Source: Allium sativum
Lineage: Eukaryota > Streptophyta > Magnoliopsida > Asparagales > Amaryllidaceae
Direction: 5' to 3'
DNA length: 64,000 nucleotides
Assembly: GCA_030737875.1 (NCBI GenBank)
Contig: CM060915.1
Coordinates: 359,907,863 to 359,971,862, forward strand
The notes below the pieces were generated by a model, which worked only from the letters and a program-made list of their open reading frames with translations, was not told where the DNA came from and did not search any database. Position 1 is the first letter of the stretch, and each line of letters opens with the position of its first letter. A program made the position numbers and the translations under genes. Shown piece by piece: positions 12,342 to 23,102 of the stretch.

Positions 12342-13020
12342 CAAGTGTGCACTCGTGCTTCGCATACGGGCTGTAGCTATATTTTGTTTTTCAATGAGGA
12401 TTGTACATTTGTTAGCCTTCTTGTAGGATTAACGTAAGGAACTAATTAAATTGTGCATTTCAATTGATTTTTCTAATAAAATGGTTAAATTTAACCCAAA
12501 TCCATGTGGAAAAAACATCAAGCTTTAGCAATCCTTGATAATTTTATGATTACATTATTTATACTATTATATATATATATATATATATGAAAGCGATGGA
12601 GTCCACATTGATCGTTGATTTGTAAAATTATATATGTAAAACTACATATGAGAGAGTGTGTGTGTGTGTATATAAATGGACACAAAATCTAAACCATTAG
12701 ATTTCCTCCTGAATTACCTTACACATAAAGACAAACAAATCTTGTGTACATAATTTTATGTCCAATATTGTGTCCTTATAGCCGCTACCTATATATATAT
12801 ATATATATATATATGCGTGTTTGTCTATGTATGTGTGTGTGTGTATTACGGCCCAATATGTACAAATTCATTGATTTGCTCTGAACCATAGTTAATAATT
12901 ATTTTTTAAGTATCGTAACAGTCGACAACAATTTTAATGCCACTATCACTTCGAGAACCCAAAGCGTAAGTTGATCATTGTATTAATTTATATCATTATG
13001 TTAAATTTAAATAAATAATT
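12342..13020 (-). mobile_element. HelC: probable Helitron 3' end, partial, minus strand
   Basis: On the minus strand the unit ends ...CCGTATGCGAAGCACGAG...CACTTG|T, a GC-rich hairpin a few bases before a CTTG end. That resembles the ends of HelA and HelB (GTGCATCGCAC, then CACTCG|T). The host E1 LTR is cut at a T, as expected for an A|T insertion. The rest holds only (AT)n and (TG)n microsatellites and unplaced AT-rich sequence. The other end would lie beyond L1, outside the window. This is an inference from one terminus. Confidence 0.4.
12566..12850. repeat. AT and TG microsatellites
   Basis: (AT)n runs at about 12570-12589 and 12791-12815, and (TG)n runs at about 12656-12670 and 12832-12845. 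No gene is visible here. Confidence 0.8.
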
Positions 13021-13754
13021 TGTAATATCCCGTAAATTTCGAGCATTTAAGTCATTGAATAAATTTAATTATTGAATTTAAAGTGGTTTTAAGACAATTT
13101 TTTTGATGTTATTCATGAATGATTTCAAATTAATTTCTAATAAACAACAATTTCTAATTAGATAAATGGTGATTTATAACAATTGGACTATTATCAAATT
13201 GTATGTATATTTGTAACAATTAACTTTGAAACTATTGATGATAAATTAAATAATGTTTCCAATTTAAATTGTATAAGAGAAAGTGTAATGTAATGAGGTG
13301 GCAACGATATACAATGCATGTTTTAACTAGCATATTTAACGAAAATTAATGCTAAGATTTATAATCAAATAAATAATACACATAATTTCTCTGCACATTC
13401 ACATTTCATGCATGTTTATCTTCTTTTCTCTTCTTTCTACTTTCTTCAAATTCACTACCTCCTTTCTCTCTACTTTATTTCTTCCTTAATAACGCATTTA
13501 TTTCATTCCTACGTTTTACTAATTTACTTCCCTTCATTTTATTAATTTCTTTCTCTTCATTCTATTTTCATGCATCTTATTTCATTTACGTATTCTCATT
13601 CTTTACATTTACATCCCTTTATTTTTTTCTCTTCTATTTTAATATTTATGTATTCTCAGCTTCTTTATTTTGTCTGTCAAAATTTAGCCCACTCATTCAA
13701 TTTCCTTTTAAACCCAAGCAATTAATTGATAAATAAATGTAGGATACGTATGTA
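13021..13754 (+). mobile_element. L1 element: 5' LTR, first part
   Basis: Starts TGTAATATCCCGTAAATTTCG and matches the start of the 3' LTR at 62302 (TGTAACATCCCG...) until 13754. There the two Helitrons intervene, and the match resumes at 45949. It contains a long CT-rich stretch (13420-13680). The 3' LTR copy lacks about 60 bp around 13500-13560. Confidence 0.92.
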
Positions 13755-13771
13755 TCTATATAATAAATTCC

Positions 13772-13790
13772 CTTGGTAGGACAAACCAAG
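13772..13790 (+). repeat. HelA 5' subterminal inverted repeat
   Basis: CTTGGTAGGACAAACCAAG is a 6-bp perfect stem with a 7-nt loop, 17 bases inside the 5' terminus. The identical structure is in HelB at 21398-21416. Confidence 0.75.
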
Positions 13791-13859
13791 AGATAAAGAG
13801 TGGCTCAGATCTAATCTGTCAACTTATATCTACCGGCTACGAAGAAAACACGTAACTGT

Positions 13860-16712
13860 ACCGTCAAACGGAGTAGTTTTCCATCCCACTCCTCACACCA
13901 CGTCTTCTTCCACTTCTCTCAATCTCTCCTCCCTCTTTTTTCTTCTGATGGTACTGAAAAAAATAATCTTACTTTTTAACTTAAAATACCGTTACGTTTC
14001 AGATCCAAATCGAGACCCTCTTCGATCGCTTCACTTCTTCGTGGATTCGTTTTCAAAATGGTAACCTGGGAACCAGTTCTATTCTTTTGTTCTTATGTAT
14101 TTAGATATAATTTTCTATTTCAGTCTGTTGTATGGTTCAATCTTTTAATCCTCAATATGAGTTGATTCTGACATTATTTCCTTTTTCCTTCTAAGATTAT
14201 GAGCAAATTGCAGGTTTTCGCTGCCGATGCTAACGAGTTTGCATGCGTAGCTTCTGACACTTGAAGTTTTTGATCCTATACTAAAGTTCTAGGTACGAGT
14301 AATCTGTATACATTGATGTTAATTTTTTCTTGGTTTTAAATCTTCATTCATTTTTGTATGCACACAAGGTGTTTGTATAAATGATCCAACAAACATTCTC
14401 TTTTAACTTTTCCCGTGCTCCAATTATACTTTAATGCTATATATATATATATGCTAAATTAGGTTATATCATTACAAAGTCAACATACGTTTTGTTTGTG
14501 CTGTTTCGATTACTTTCCACTTATTTTTGGATTCTTGGGTTAACACTCGATCATTGAACGGTATATTCTTCTTTTTTCACTTTTGGATTGTATTATTATT
14601 GTTGTTTAAGTGGAATGTTCTACTATTGATATGTTTTTAAATTAGCATACATTGGAATACTGTGATTTGTTTCTATTTGACAATGTGGCTTTCCTTCTTT
14701 AGATTTATGATTTAGATATGTTTTACTCTTAATTTTTTGCGTAAATTTTAAACCGTTTGAGTTTGTCCTACTTATAAATTTTGTTTAGCAAACTCCACTC
14801 ATAAATTAGCTGTATTTATTATTACATACACTCAATACACCTATGAGTACAATGTTCTACTATTTAGTAAACTAACACTTGATGTTCTGTCTTATTGCTT
14901 ATGAAAGGGTTATTTCAAAATTTGATTACTGCTTACGTGACTTACATAACTTAAAGATTTGAAACTCAATTTGTACATGCATCTCATTTATGATGTTCAT
15001 TTGCAAATCATAAAGAATGTGCTCCATTATAAGGAAACTTAGTTTAGGAGAAAATGGGAAAATCTATCTATAGTTTCATGTTGCCAACTATACATGTTTC
15101 ATTATATTTGTTTAATAAACTTTGTATAACAAATATTTTCCTTTTTGTCATAAATCATTAAACTGTGGTATTTTAGGTTTTACAAAAACTATTTACAATA
15201 TGAACCTTTTAAAGAAAAAATTATTGTATGACCATTAATCGACCTTTATTATGTAATATGTGCTTTTATATACACAATGAAGTGTGCATGAGGAATTATT
15301 ATGGGACTATATTGAAATGTCATGCAATATGATTCTTAGTTTTGAAGGTGAAGACTAAAAGCGGATGAGACAAAAAGTGGAACGAACCAGTGTTATGTCA
15401 TTATTAGTATCATTAACAGATTTGGTCATACTCGCCTAACTCATGCTTCAAGGTCTTCAACATGCACATTTGAGCGGTTGCAACCCTTTATCCATTTCTA
15501 CTGAAAAACCAGTCAGTATGCAGGTTACTTGCGTAGGTATTTGTTTTCTCTTCTATACTCATTTTTCTTATGATCTGCAGTCTTTAACATCCAAAATATC
15601 CATGTTATCTGGTATAAAGATGTATTTCATCTTAAACTCTTCCCTTCCCACTCATTCGATTCAGGTTTAGTTTTTTGCTGCAACTTTATTCTCATTCATT
15701 GATGTCAAAGTTAGAATACTAACTACTATCGCGTGCGTCTGTTGCTTTTAAAAAAAACAAATCAGACAATCACATTTGCGGCTCATGTTCTTTATAAACT
15801 GAATTATCATTCGATTCTGAAAAATATGATTTTCTTTCAGTATTTTTATTCAATGCATAAAAATGTGTTTCCTTTGTCAGCAAACAAACCATGTAATCAA
15901 AAAATGTCAATCATCACATTGGGTTGTGTTCTTGCTTGATTTCCCAATTCATTTATCCAATCATAATAGAGATTTTGTGCATCGAAAGTTCGGTTCAGTA
16001 AACGCATCGGTCAAAGCATTTAAAAAAATGAGATCATTAAGTAATCATTTTTTTTTTCACATGCATATTTTGATTTGGGTACTAATATGCACCCTCTTTT
16101 ACAACCATTGATATAATCAGCAATGGGTAGATGCTATTTGGATATAAAGTATGACTAGCGACAATGTTTTCCATTAATATGTATAAAAATCATGGACAAT
16201 TGTGCATTTTACCTCAGCAACCAGTAGGTTTTTATTTATTAATTCTGACTTAAATAATAGGATCGTGTTTTACAGTGATCATATTAGCCGTTGATTTTAA
16301 ATTAAAGTGCAGATTTGTCACCGTAATCGGAGAATTGAAAATTAAAGCTACTACATTATTTTTACCTAATTTGAGGTGCAGAATTCAAGTATGATATCTT
16401 CTTTTCAAAGGAGTTTGTGTAACATTTGCACCTAATAATATTATTTGACTCATTTTCATTAGTTAATACAGGCCAACAATTCATGTTGACTTAGGATTAT
16501 TTCTGCTTTCTATTTAGCAAAATTGCAGTTCGATTCATCCAATAAACAGTTGGACTATACCCCCCCCCCCCTTTCTTCTGAATCAAGATTGGCATTTATC
16601 GATTAATTGGATGTGGCGCAAAATCATTTCCTATAAACATTTGTTCGACCATTGGTGTTAAGACTGAATTCTAATCTGGTATTACCTATTTGCACTGATT
16701 TATATCGCTCTC
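13860..16712 (+). other. HelA body, left part; no recognisable gene
   Basis: CT-rich leader-like sequence (13880-14050) precedes an ATG at 14058 followed directly by gtaacc. A tgcag at 14208-14212 is followed by a short open stretch. This could be captured 5' exons of a host gene, but the stretch is too short to identify. From 14300 to 16712 I see AT-rich non-coding sequence, a C10 run at 16561, and nothing assignable. Confidence 0.25.
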
Positions 16713-17016
16713 TGTTGAGATATTAGGGAAAGATATTATGTTGAGATATTAAGGAAAGATATTAAGAATGAGTTAATGTTGAGATAAGGACAAATAAATA
16801 CATTATCTTATATTTGGTGTTAGAGAATATGCCAAGAGATATGCCATGGAATATGCTCCAGAATAAAGAATGTGCTAGGAATATTCTAGAGATTAATTGA
16901 CCCTATAAATATAGGGATTAACATTGTAATAGTGAATCAATTCATATTAATAAAAATGTAGCCTTTTGATTGTTTACTGTTTCATCTCTCTCTTCTCTCT
17001 GATCTAAATTCTTTCA

Positions 17017-17030
17017 TGGTATCGGAGCCA
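17017..17030 (+). other. TRIM primer-binding site
   Basis: TGGTATCGGAGCCA directly after the LTR CA end. It is complementary to the 3' end of initiator tRNA-Met with one change from the common TGGTATCAGAGC. Confidence 0.85.
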
Positions 17031-17311
17031 GGTTAAAGGGAGGAAAGAGATATGTATATAATTATTAAAAAAAAAAAAGAGGGTTCACTGTTGTGGCTAT
17101 CTATGATGAGTTTTGCTGTGCTACATTTTTTTTCGTATTTGCTCATCCCTGAAGGCTATGAACTTGGTTAATTTGATTCTATTTGCTGCTCCTTGGCACA
17201 TTGATCTTGTGATTTTCGTTTGGCATTTGTTATGGCTATTCATCCCCCTCAACTGATGTATTCTTTTGCCCTGCTGATGGATCTACTGTAATAACTACCA
17301 GTCATCTTCCA

Positions 17312-17770
17312 TAAAACCATTGTTTCTAGTGGTTGGTCCACTTTAAAAACCAATATATTCTAGTGGTTGGTCCACTTTAAAAACCATTATTTCTAGTGGT
17401 TGGTCCACTTTAAAAACCATTATTTATAGTGGTTGGTCCACTTTAAAAACCATTATTGAGTGTGGTCCACTTTAAAAACCATTATTGACTGTATATTGAG
17501 TGTGGTCCACTTTAAAAACCATTGAGTGGTTGGTCCACTTTAAAAACCATTATTGAGTGTGGTCCACTTAAAAAACCATTATTGACTGTATATTGAGTGT
17601 GGTCCACTTTAAAAACCATTGAGTGGTTGGTCCACTTTAAAAACCATTATTGAGTGTGGTCCACTTTAAAAACCATTATTGAGTGTGGCCCACTTTAAAA
17701 ACCATTATTGAGTGGTTGGTCCACTTTAAAAACCATTATTGAGTGGTTGGTCCACTTTAAAAACCATTTG
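17312..17770 (+). repeat. Palindromic minisatellite inside the TRIM
   Basis: Well over ten units built on ggttggtccactttaaaaaccatt, in long (about 31-bp) and shorter variants and in higher-order groupings (a block with ttgactgtatattgagtg occurs at about 17484 and 17583). Many units include AGTGGttggtCCACT, a 5-bp inverted repeat, so each can fold. Confidence 0.85.
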
Positions 17771-18204
17771 TTAAAAGTGAAGAGTTGCTGATGGTGTATG
17801 GAAGTTTGAAGTTGACTGTCATTTTGTTCGTGATGCAATCCAAGATGCAATCCAAGATGGGCTTTGTGATCCGCATGCTCCATCTTGAGGGGGGGGGTTG
17901 AGATATTAGGGAAAGATATTATGTTGAGATATTAAGGAAAGATATTAAGAATGAGTTAATGTTGAGATAAGGACAAATAAATATATTATCTTATATTTGG
18001 TGTTAGAGAATATGCCAAGAGATATGCCATGGAATATGCTCCAGAATAAAGAATGTGCTAGGAATATTCTAGAGATTAATTGACCCTATAAATATAGGGA
18101 TTAGCATTGTAATAGTGAATCAATTCATATTAATAAAAATGTAGCCTTTTGATTGTTTACTGTTTCATCTCTCTCTTCTCTCTGATCTAAATTCTTTCAC
18201 TCTC

Positions 18205-18925
18205 CCTACTTTTTTTTTTGCACTTTCAGGAGCTATGAAACTCTCTCTTGTCACATAGCTATCATCTTACTTGAGCTTGATTGTTTTCAAGCTGCTTTTG
18301 GAGAAGGCTGAGGTGGATTTCGGGTTTAGAAATCTGGACATTTTGAGCATACCTTGCAAAATCACGACTTTTAAGTACACTTTTCAGGTTATATACCAAC
18401 ATCAAGAGGGTCTCATTGATGATGATATGCATTCATTACTTCATGTTATGTTTAGGTGCTTAGTATGTTACTATTATTGCTGCAACTGATTAATACAAAT
18501 ACCATGTATTAGTATAAGTTTCATGTTATATCTGTTTAAGTTGCTTTTTAACTGCTTCTCACTTTTCATGATGAAGTGGCGAACTAATTTTAGATTTAAA
18601 CTTTAGTTTGTGGTGAAGTGGAGCCAGTTATAAGAAGGAAAAGAGGGGTGTTGAAGGGTGGAAAAATGGAAATTCACGGATGACAAATTTGGTAAAAGAA
18701 AAGAAGTGGAAGAAGAGGTGATGGTGGTTGTAACCGTTCCTGTTTTATAAAGAAGAAATAGCTTAGTGGAGCAGTTGTAGAAATACGATAGAACCTTCTT
18801 CGGTGTTCAGTTCGCAACGCCATTCCTGCTCTGCAACATACAACTCTTACCAAGAACATCTCAGCAAAAAGAAAATTCCCTGTCCCTTTCGCTTCTTCCT
18901 CTATTCTTCGACTTTCATTTGATCT
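18205..18925 (+). other. HelA sequence upstream of the Hsp40 fragment
   Basis: 18205-18600 is unidentified. 18610-18925 looks like the captured promoter and 5' UTR of the Hsp40 gene: a TATA-like ttttataaag lies at about 18743-18752. An inverted GAAccTTC (18791-18798), the spacing of heat-shock-element units, comes about 40 bp later. The regulatory reading is inference. Confidence 0.35.
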
Positions 18926-19350
18926 ATGGGGGTTGATTATTACAACATTTTGCAAGTTGATAAGAACACCAAAGACGATGATTTGAAAAAAGCATATCGA
19001 ATATCGCTATAAAATGGCACCCAGACAAAAATCCGAATAATAAGAAAGAAGCGGAAGATAAATTCAAAACGATCTCTGAAACTTATGATGTTCTTAGTGA
19101 CCCCCAAAAGCGTGCAGTTTATGACCAATATGGCGAAGAAGGCCTTAAAGGCCAAGTTCCACCTCCATCAGCTGCCTCCAGATCATCTTTCTTCGGTGGT
19201 GGAGCTGCCGGAGAAGGACCAAACATGTATAATTTTAACCCAAGAAATGCAGATGACATATTTGTAGAGTTCTTTGGGTTTTCAAGCCTTTTTAGTGGGT
19301 CTGGAATGAGAGGAGGTGGTATGTTTGGGGATGATATTTTCTCTGGGATC
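18926..19350 (+). pseudogene. Captured fragment of a type II (DNAJB-like) Hsp40/DnaJ co-chaperone gene
   Basis: The ATG at 18926 opens a J domain ([20 protein letters not shown], then KKAYR). A one-base deletion near 19003-19008 shifts the frame and creates a stop. In the next frame the J domain resumes with the HPD motif (KWHPDKNPN at about 19010-19036), then the end of the J domain ([20 protein letters not shown]) and a G/F-type region with [17 protein letters not shown]. Similarity fades after about 19350, before any C-terminal peptide-binding domain. Hsp40s stimulate Hsp70 ATPase through the HPD loop; plant type II members are cytosolic. The copy is truncated and frameshifted, has no intron in the captured piece, and sits inside a Helitron, so it is a gene capture and not a functional gene. 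Family assignment is firm; the exact parent gene cannot be named. Confidence 0.88.
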
Positions 19351-20861
19351 CATCATTTTCATCCTACGTCTCCACTCTTCACTATTACTACTGTTCTCTC
19401 TTTATTACAATCTTCATTTCCAAACTATGACATAGGTCCAGAGGTAACTGTATCATCACACTGCATTGAAAGCTCACCTTTTGCGTTCTCAGGATATTAC
19501 TGCAACTACATCTTTATCATTCTCCACTAAAGCACTTATGTTAATAGGTTGACTTGCCAAATGGAGCACCGCATTTGAAGGCCATTTAGAAGTCATATCA
19601 GTTACAAAAAGCATTTTCCTACTTTGGTTTTGTTGGTTTTCTTTCTGTGTAAGCAATTGTGCATTCCTAGTGGCATGAACTTCTCTTTTGTTTATAATAT
19701 TCTCAGCACAAATATTATTTTTATCCATTTGCTTTGCATGCATATTCGGTATTAACATGGGACTGTAAATGATCTTCTACATTATTGTTTATTTCTATTT
19801 TCATAGAATATGTATTGGTCGAATTGTCTTGAGATGAAATTATTGTTGCTTTTGGCAGCCATGTCCTGATGAGACTGCATCGTTTGTCACTGGGTCCAAA
19901 ACAATTACAGTTATTACTATGTGTTTGATTGAAAGTATAGAAATAGCAGTGCTTGCACCATCTTGCCGATTATATTTTCTTTCGTTCTTAAATTTCCTTG
20001 CAAAATTACAATTATATTTTTTGTATTTATTACTATTTTGGTAAAAGAAGGCTACTGAGTTTGGCAGTTTATTGCACGTTTATTACATGCATGGACTAAA
20101 ATGCTATGGAGCTAAAGGTCATTTACTATTTGTTATTATTGCAAGTTTTAATATTTACGTTATTTCTTAATCCAAAGTTGCAGCAATGTGTATATGTAAA
20201 TTTGTACAAGTAGATTAATTGTACATGTGGAAAAATTATTTAAAAAAAGACATTGGCCACAAAGACAATAGTATTTTATTTGTAAATTTGTATAAGTGGA
20301 TTAATTGTACATTTGAATAATAAATTTGTAGTATGCCCGCATAATACAAGGTCATCACATTGACTCTAAATTCATGTTTGCTTAATGTGTGCTTTATATA
20401 TAATAGTAAATGCAGTATTACAATTGACTGGACATATTAATATACAACAGGAATGCGGGCTTACATGCCATAAAATATTACAACACGAGATTTTGGCTTA
20501 CATACTAACTTTAAATCATAATGGACCAAATACAGAGAAGTAGATTTGGTGTAATTATTATCCTAAAAAAATATCAGCATATTAAATTTTTATGTCGTCC
20601 TATAGAAAAAATATTAAAAAACCGATTATTTGAATATGTTTTATCTCTCATATAATTCATAACTAATTAAGTTTAAAATAATTAAATTAATGTATTTCTG
20701 TGTGTTCCTATTGAACACATGGTTAAAAAAACTGAATATGTTTTAATTCTCATATAATTCATAATTAATTAGGTTTGAAAAATAGTGATAACGACACAAA
20801 TTTAATCAAACAACTAACTGCAATTTGGAAATCACGAAACGAAAATAATGTGGGCCTTAGA
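19351..20861 (+). other. HelA body, right part; no recognisable gene
   Basis: AT-rich sequence with no coding signal. It includes an imperfect direct repeat of about 30 bp (20198-20227 and 20281-20311, taaatttgta-aagt-gattaattgtaca). Confidence 0.5.
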
Positions 20862-21112
20862 GCATTTAATGCTTTTTGTTATTGCAATGGTAATGTATTT
20901 CATGTATGCATACCTCAGATCTGATTATTCCTACCACCAACCTTTCTATATTTGGATGTGCATTAATTGTATATTTGGGAAGGTTATTTAATGCTTTTTG
21001 TTATTGCAATGGTAACGTATTTCATGTATGCATACCTCAGATCTGATTATTCCTACTAACAACCTTTCTATATTTGGATGTGCATTAATTGTATATTTGG
21101 GAAGGTTATTTA
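20862..21112 (+). repeat. 122-bp tandem duplication in HelA
   Basis: The block starting atgctttttgttattgcaat is at 20869 and again at 20991 with only a few differences. It continues through cctttctatatttggatgtg and gggaaggttattta in both. Confidence 0.88.
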
Positions 21113-22105
21113 AAAAGGGCAACTCACAATATATGAACAAAAAATCAACACCGATTTCATTTTTGGTTAATGCGGTTTTAAACATAGTAATAAATGGAAA
21201 ATCAATATATGAAATATTTTGGGCCTTAGCATATTTAGTGCATGTTATTACTGCATGTTAATGTATCATTTACATTATATATCTAGCTATCATACAACAT
21301 GTTGTCACCCCTTATTCATAACTGCAAACTACAACACTCAGAAAGTTTATGCTTTTGTGCATCGCACGGGTTTCCACTCGTCTATATAATAAAATCCCTT
21401 GGTAGGACAAACCAAGAGACAAAGAAGGGCTAGGATTTAATCTTGATAAAGATATCGAGTGGTTGATAATTAACTGCATTAGCACAATAAGTAACGCCGT
21501 TAATTCCTTTGTTATAAACCGAAATCCATTCCCCTTTTTATCATTCCTGCTCTCTCTCTCTCTTCATTTCATTCCATGTCCTCCACGATCAATTTCACAT
21601 CCCCTCTCTCTCTCCCCTTTCGTTCTTCCCGTTTCTCAGTTGCTTTTTTAGATCCAATAATTAGCACCTACCGGTTGCAATTTCCCTTTTCTTACATCTA
21701 TCGAAATAAAAAAAATCATCAAGTACTTTACCTACAACTTAGGCTTCTAAAATCGAGTTCGTTCATTCCACCATTTCAGATCCGAATTGACGATTGCAGA
21801 TTTCCTTTCTTGCTCGGTATGTTGTATACTACGTTTTTATTTATCTTTTTACATGTTTAATTTTTTTATTTTTTTTGATCGGATATCGTGAATTTTTAGG
21901 TTTGCACGTAGATTTAGGTATCCAATTGGCAGGTCAAAAGATGAAATCTCAATGTTGTTTTCATTCAATACTTCATGCGGTTAGATAAGTAGTTTATTTA
22001 TTTGCTAAATTTGTTTATTTTTCCTATTTTTTAACCAAATCTAGACATGTTTGTTCTGTACTATTTCTCTTCCTGACTAAAACAGAACTTATTAATGGTA
22101 CTTAC

Positions 22106-22647
22106 TGTTGATGATTTTGCGAATCAGGGTGAACCAGAGAGTCAGAGGATGATGTCGTTTGAGGCACGCAGAATACGTTTTCCTTAAGGAATTTATCGCC
22201 CCCACTATATTGATGGTTTTAATGGCAGCGAGATCCCCCCAGGATACAACAAACTATTTGTTTTACAGAAGCAAAAGAAGGAAGGAGGAAGAGGAATTTT
22301 GGAAAAAATCTGGGTTTGGGAAGGAGCCGTATAAATAAGAGACGAACAGTTGTGACCGTTGCTCGCGAGGAGACGCTACTGTTCAAAAAATCACGACTGT
22401 TCGCAACAGGCGAACCCGTTCCGTATGGTCACTCACGCGCCCACGTGCCCCAAGTGCCCAAGTGCCCATCTTTGACCCATAATAATATTATATAGGCCCC
22501 AAACCCATTGAGCCCATGCCATTGTGTCATTCTCAAGCCCATATTGTTTTGTTTCACAATATCCTATTCCAAACATTAATATATAGGGAGAGATACTTCA
22601 TAATATTTGCCGATGTGGGACAAATACTTATTGCAATCTTCCCAATA
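22106..22647 (-). repeat. Copia 3' LTR
   Basis: Minus-strand LTR with TGTCCCACATCGGC near its start, then a TATA-like CCCTATATATTAATG (about 22576-22590). It also contains a cacgtg G-box core at about 22442-22447 and a GC-rich segment. The polypurine tract follows on the + side at 22648 (atcccccac). Confidence 0.92.
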
Positions 22648-22668
22648 ATCCCCCACAAGATTGTAATA
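22648..22668 (-). other. Copia polypurine tract
   Basis: The minus strand reads ...CTTGTGGGGGAT directly before the 3' LTR. Confidence 0.8.
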
Positions 22669-23102
22669 ATTATTTATTTATGCATATGAGAAAGTACCTT
22701 TTGGTTTAAACTTTTCTCTTTAGTCCATATATTTAAATTTCAACAGAATATTTGGTAGTAAATACTTTAAACCAAAATCCTATATGATGAAGCGAAATAC
22801 ATGAACACATAAATATTATTTTGCTTCTGTAAAATATCATAACCGTAGATTGGTTATTAATTTCCTCCTGGTTTTCATGAACATGTATAAAGTTATATCC
22901 AAACTTTATTGAAACATTGTTTCTTATGTTCATATAGGTGTCCATTCTTTCCATCCTTTGTTACTATGGACAAATGGTCACCACAAAACGTAACATTACA
23001 AACAATGAGTCCCTCATGTTTGTCAATCACTTAACTGCAACTTGTTGTTACCCATTAAACTTTAGGCTATAGAGCGTAAGGTTGGGTTTCTATTGCAGGT
23101 GA

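Larger units (their letters stand above)
16713..18199 (+). mobile_element. TRIM-like LTR element, 1.49 kb, complete
   Basis: Two 304-bp LTRs (16713-17016 and 17896-18199) are nearly identical, starting (TG)TTGAGATATTAGGG and ending AATTCTTTCA. They are flanked by a perfect 5-bp TSD ctctc (16708-16712 and 18200-18204). The 5' LTR is followed at once by a PBS, TGGTATCGGAGCC, and the 3' LTR is preceded by a G-rich PPT (17887-17897). The first base of the right LTR appears changed to G, merging with the PPT. The 0.88-kb interior has no ORF and is half minisatellite. Size and lack of coding fit the TRIM class. Confidence 0.92.
13755..21380 (+). mobile_element. HelA: non-autonomous Helitron, 7.6 kb
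   Basis: Begins TCTATATAATAAATTCCC and ends GTGCATCGCAC...CCACTCG, inserted between A and T with no target duplication. A 5' subterminal inverted repeat CTTGGT-AGGACAA-ACCAAG lies at 13772-13790, and the 3' subterminal hairpin GTGC/GCAC at about 21357-21367. It has no Rep/helicase ORF. Contents: exon-like leader sequence with a possible ATG and splice sites (13860-14294), AT-rich sequence of unknown origin (14300-16712), a TRIM element (16713-18199), a captured Hsp40 fragment with upstream sequence (about 18600-19350), then unidentified sequence with a 122-bp tandem duplication (20862-21112). It abuts HelB directly at 21380/21381. Confidence 0.85.

Noticed and set aside
13860..14294. Captured 5' exons of a host gene at the start of HelA
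   Set aside because: An ATG next to a gt and a later cag can be joined into a short reading frame, but it is too short to recognise and no second exon follows. Kept only as a remark in the body annotation.
17312..17770. CRISPR-like array of short repeats
   Set aside because: Units are directly tandem without unique spacers and lie inside a plant TRIM element.
22326..22340. TATAAATA on the plus strand inside the copia LTRs (also about 41850) as an antisense promoter
   Set aside because: The element runs on the minus strand and has its own TATA-like site there; one short AT motif is not enough to claim an antisense promoter.
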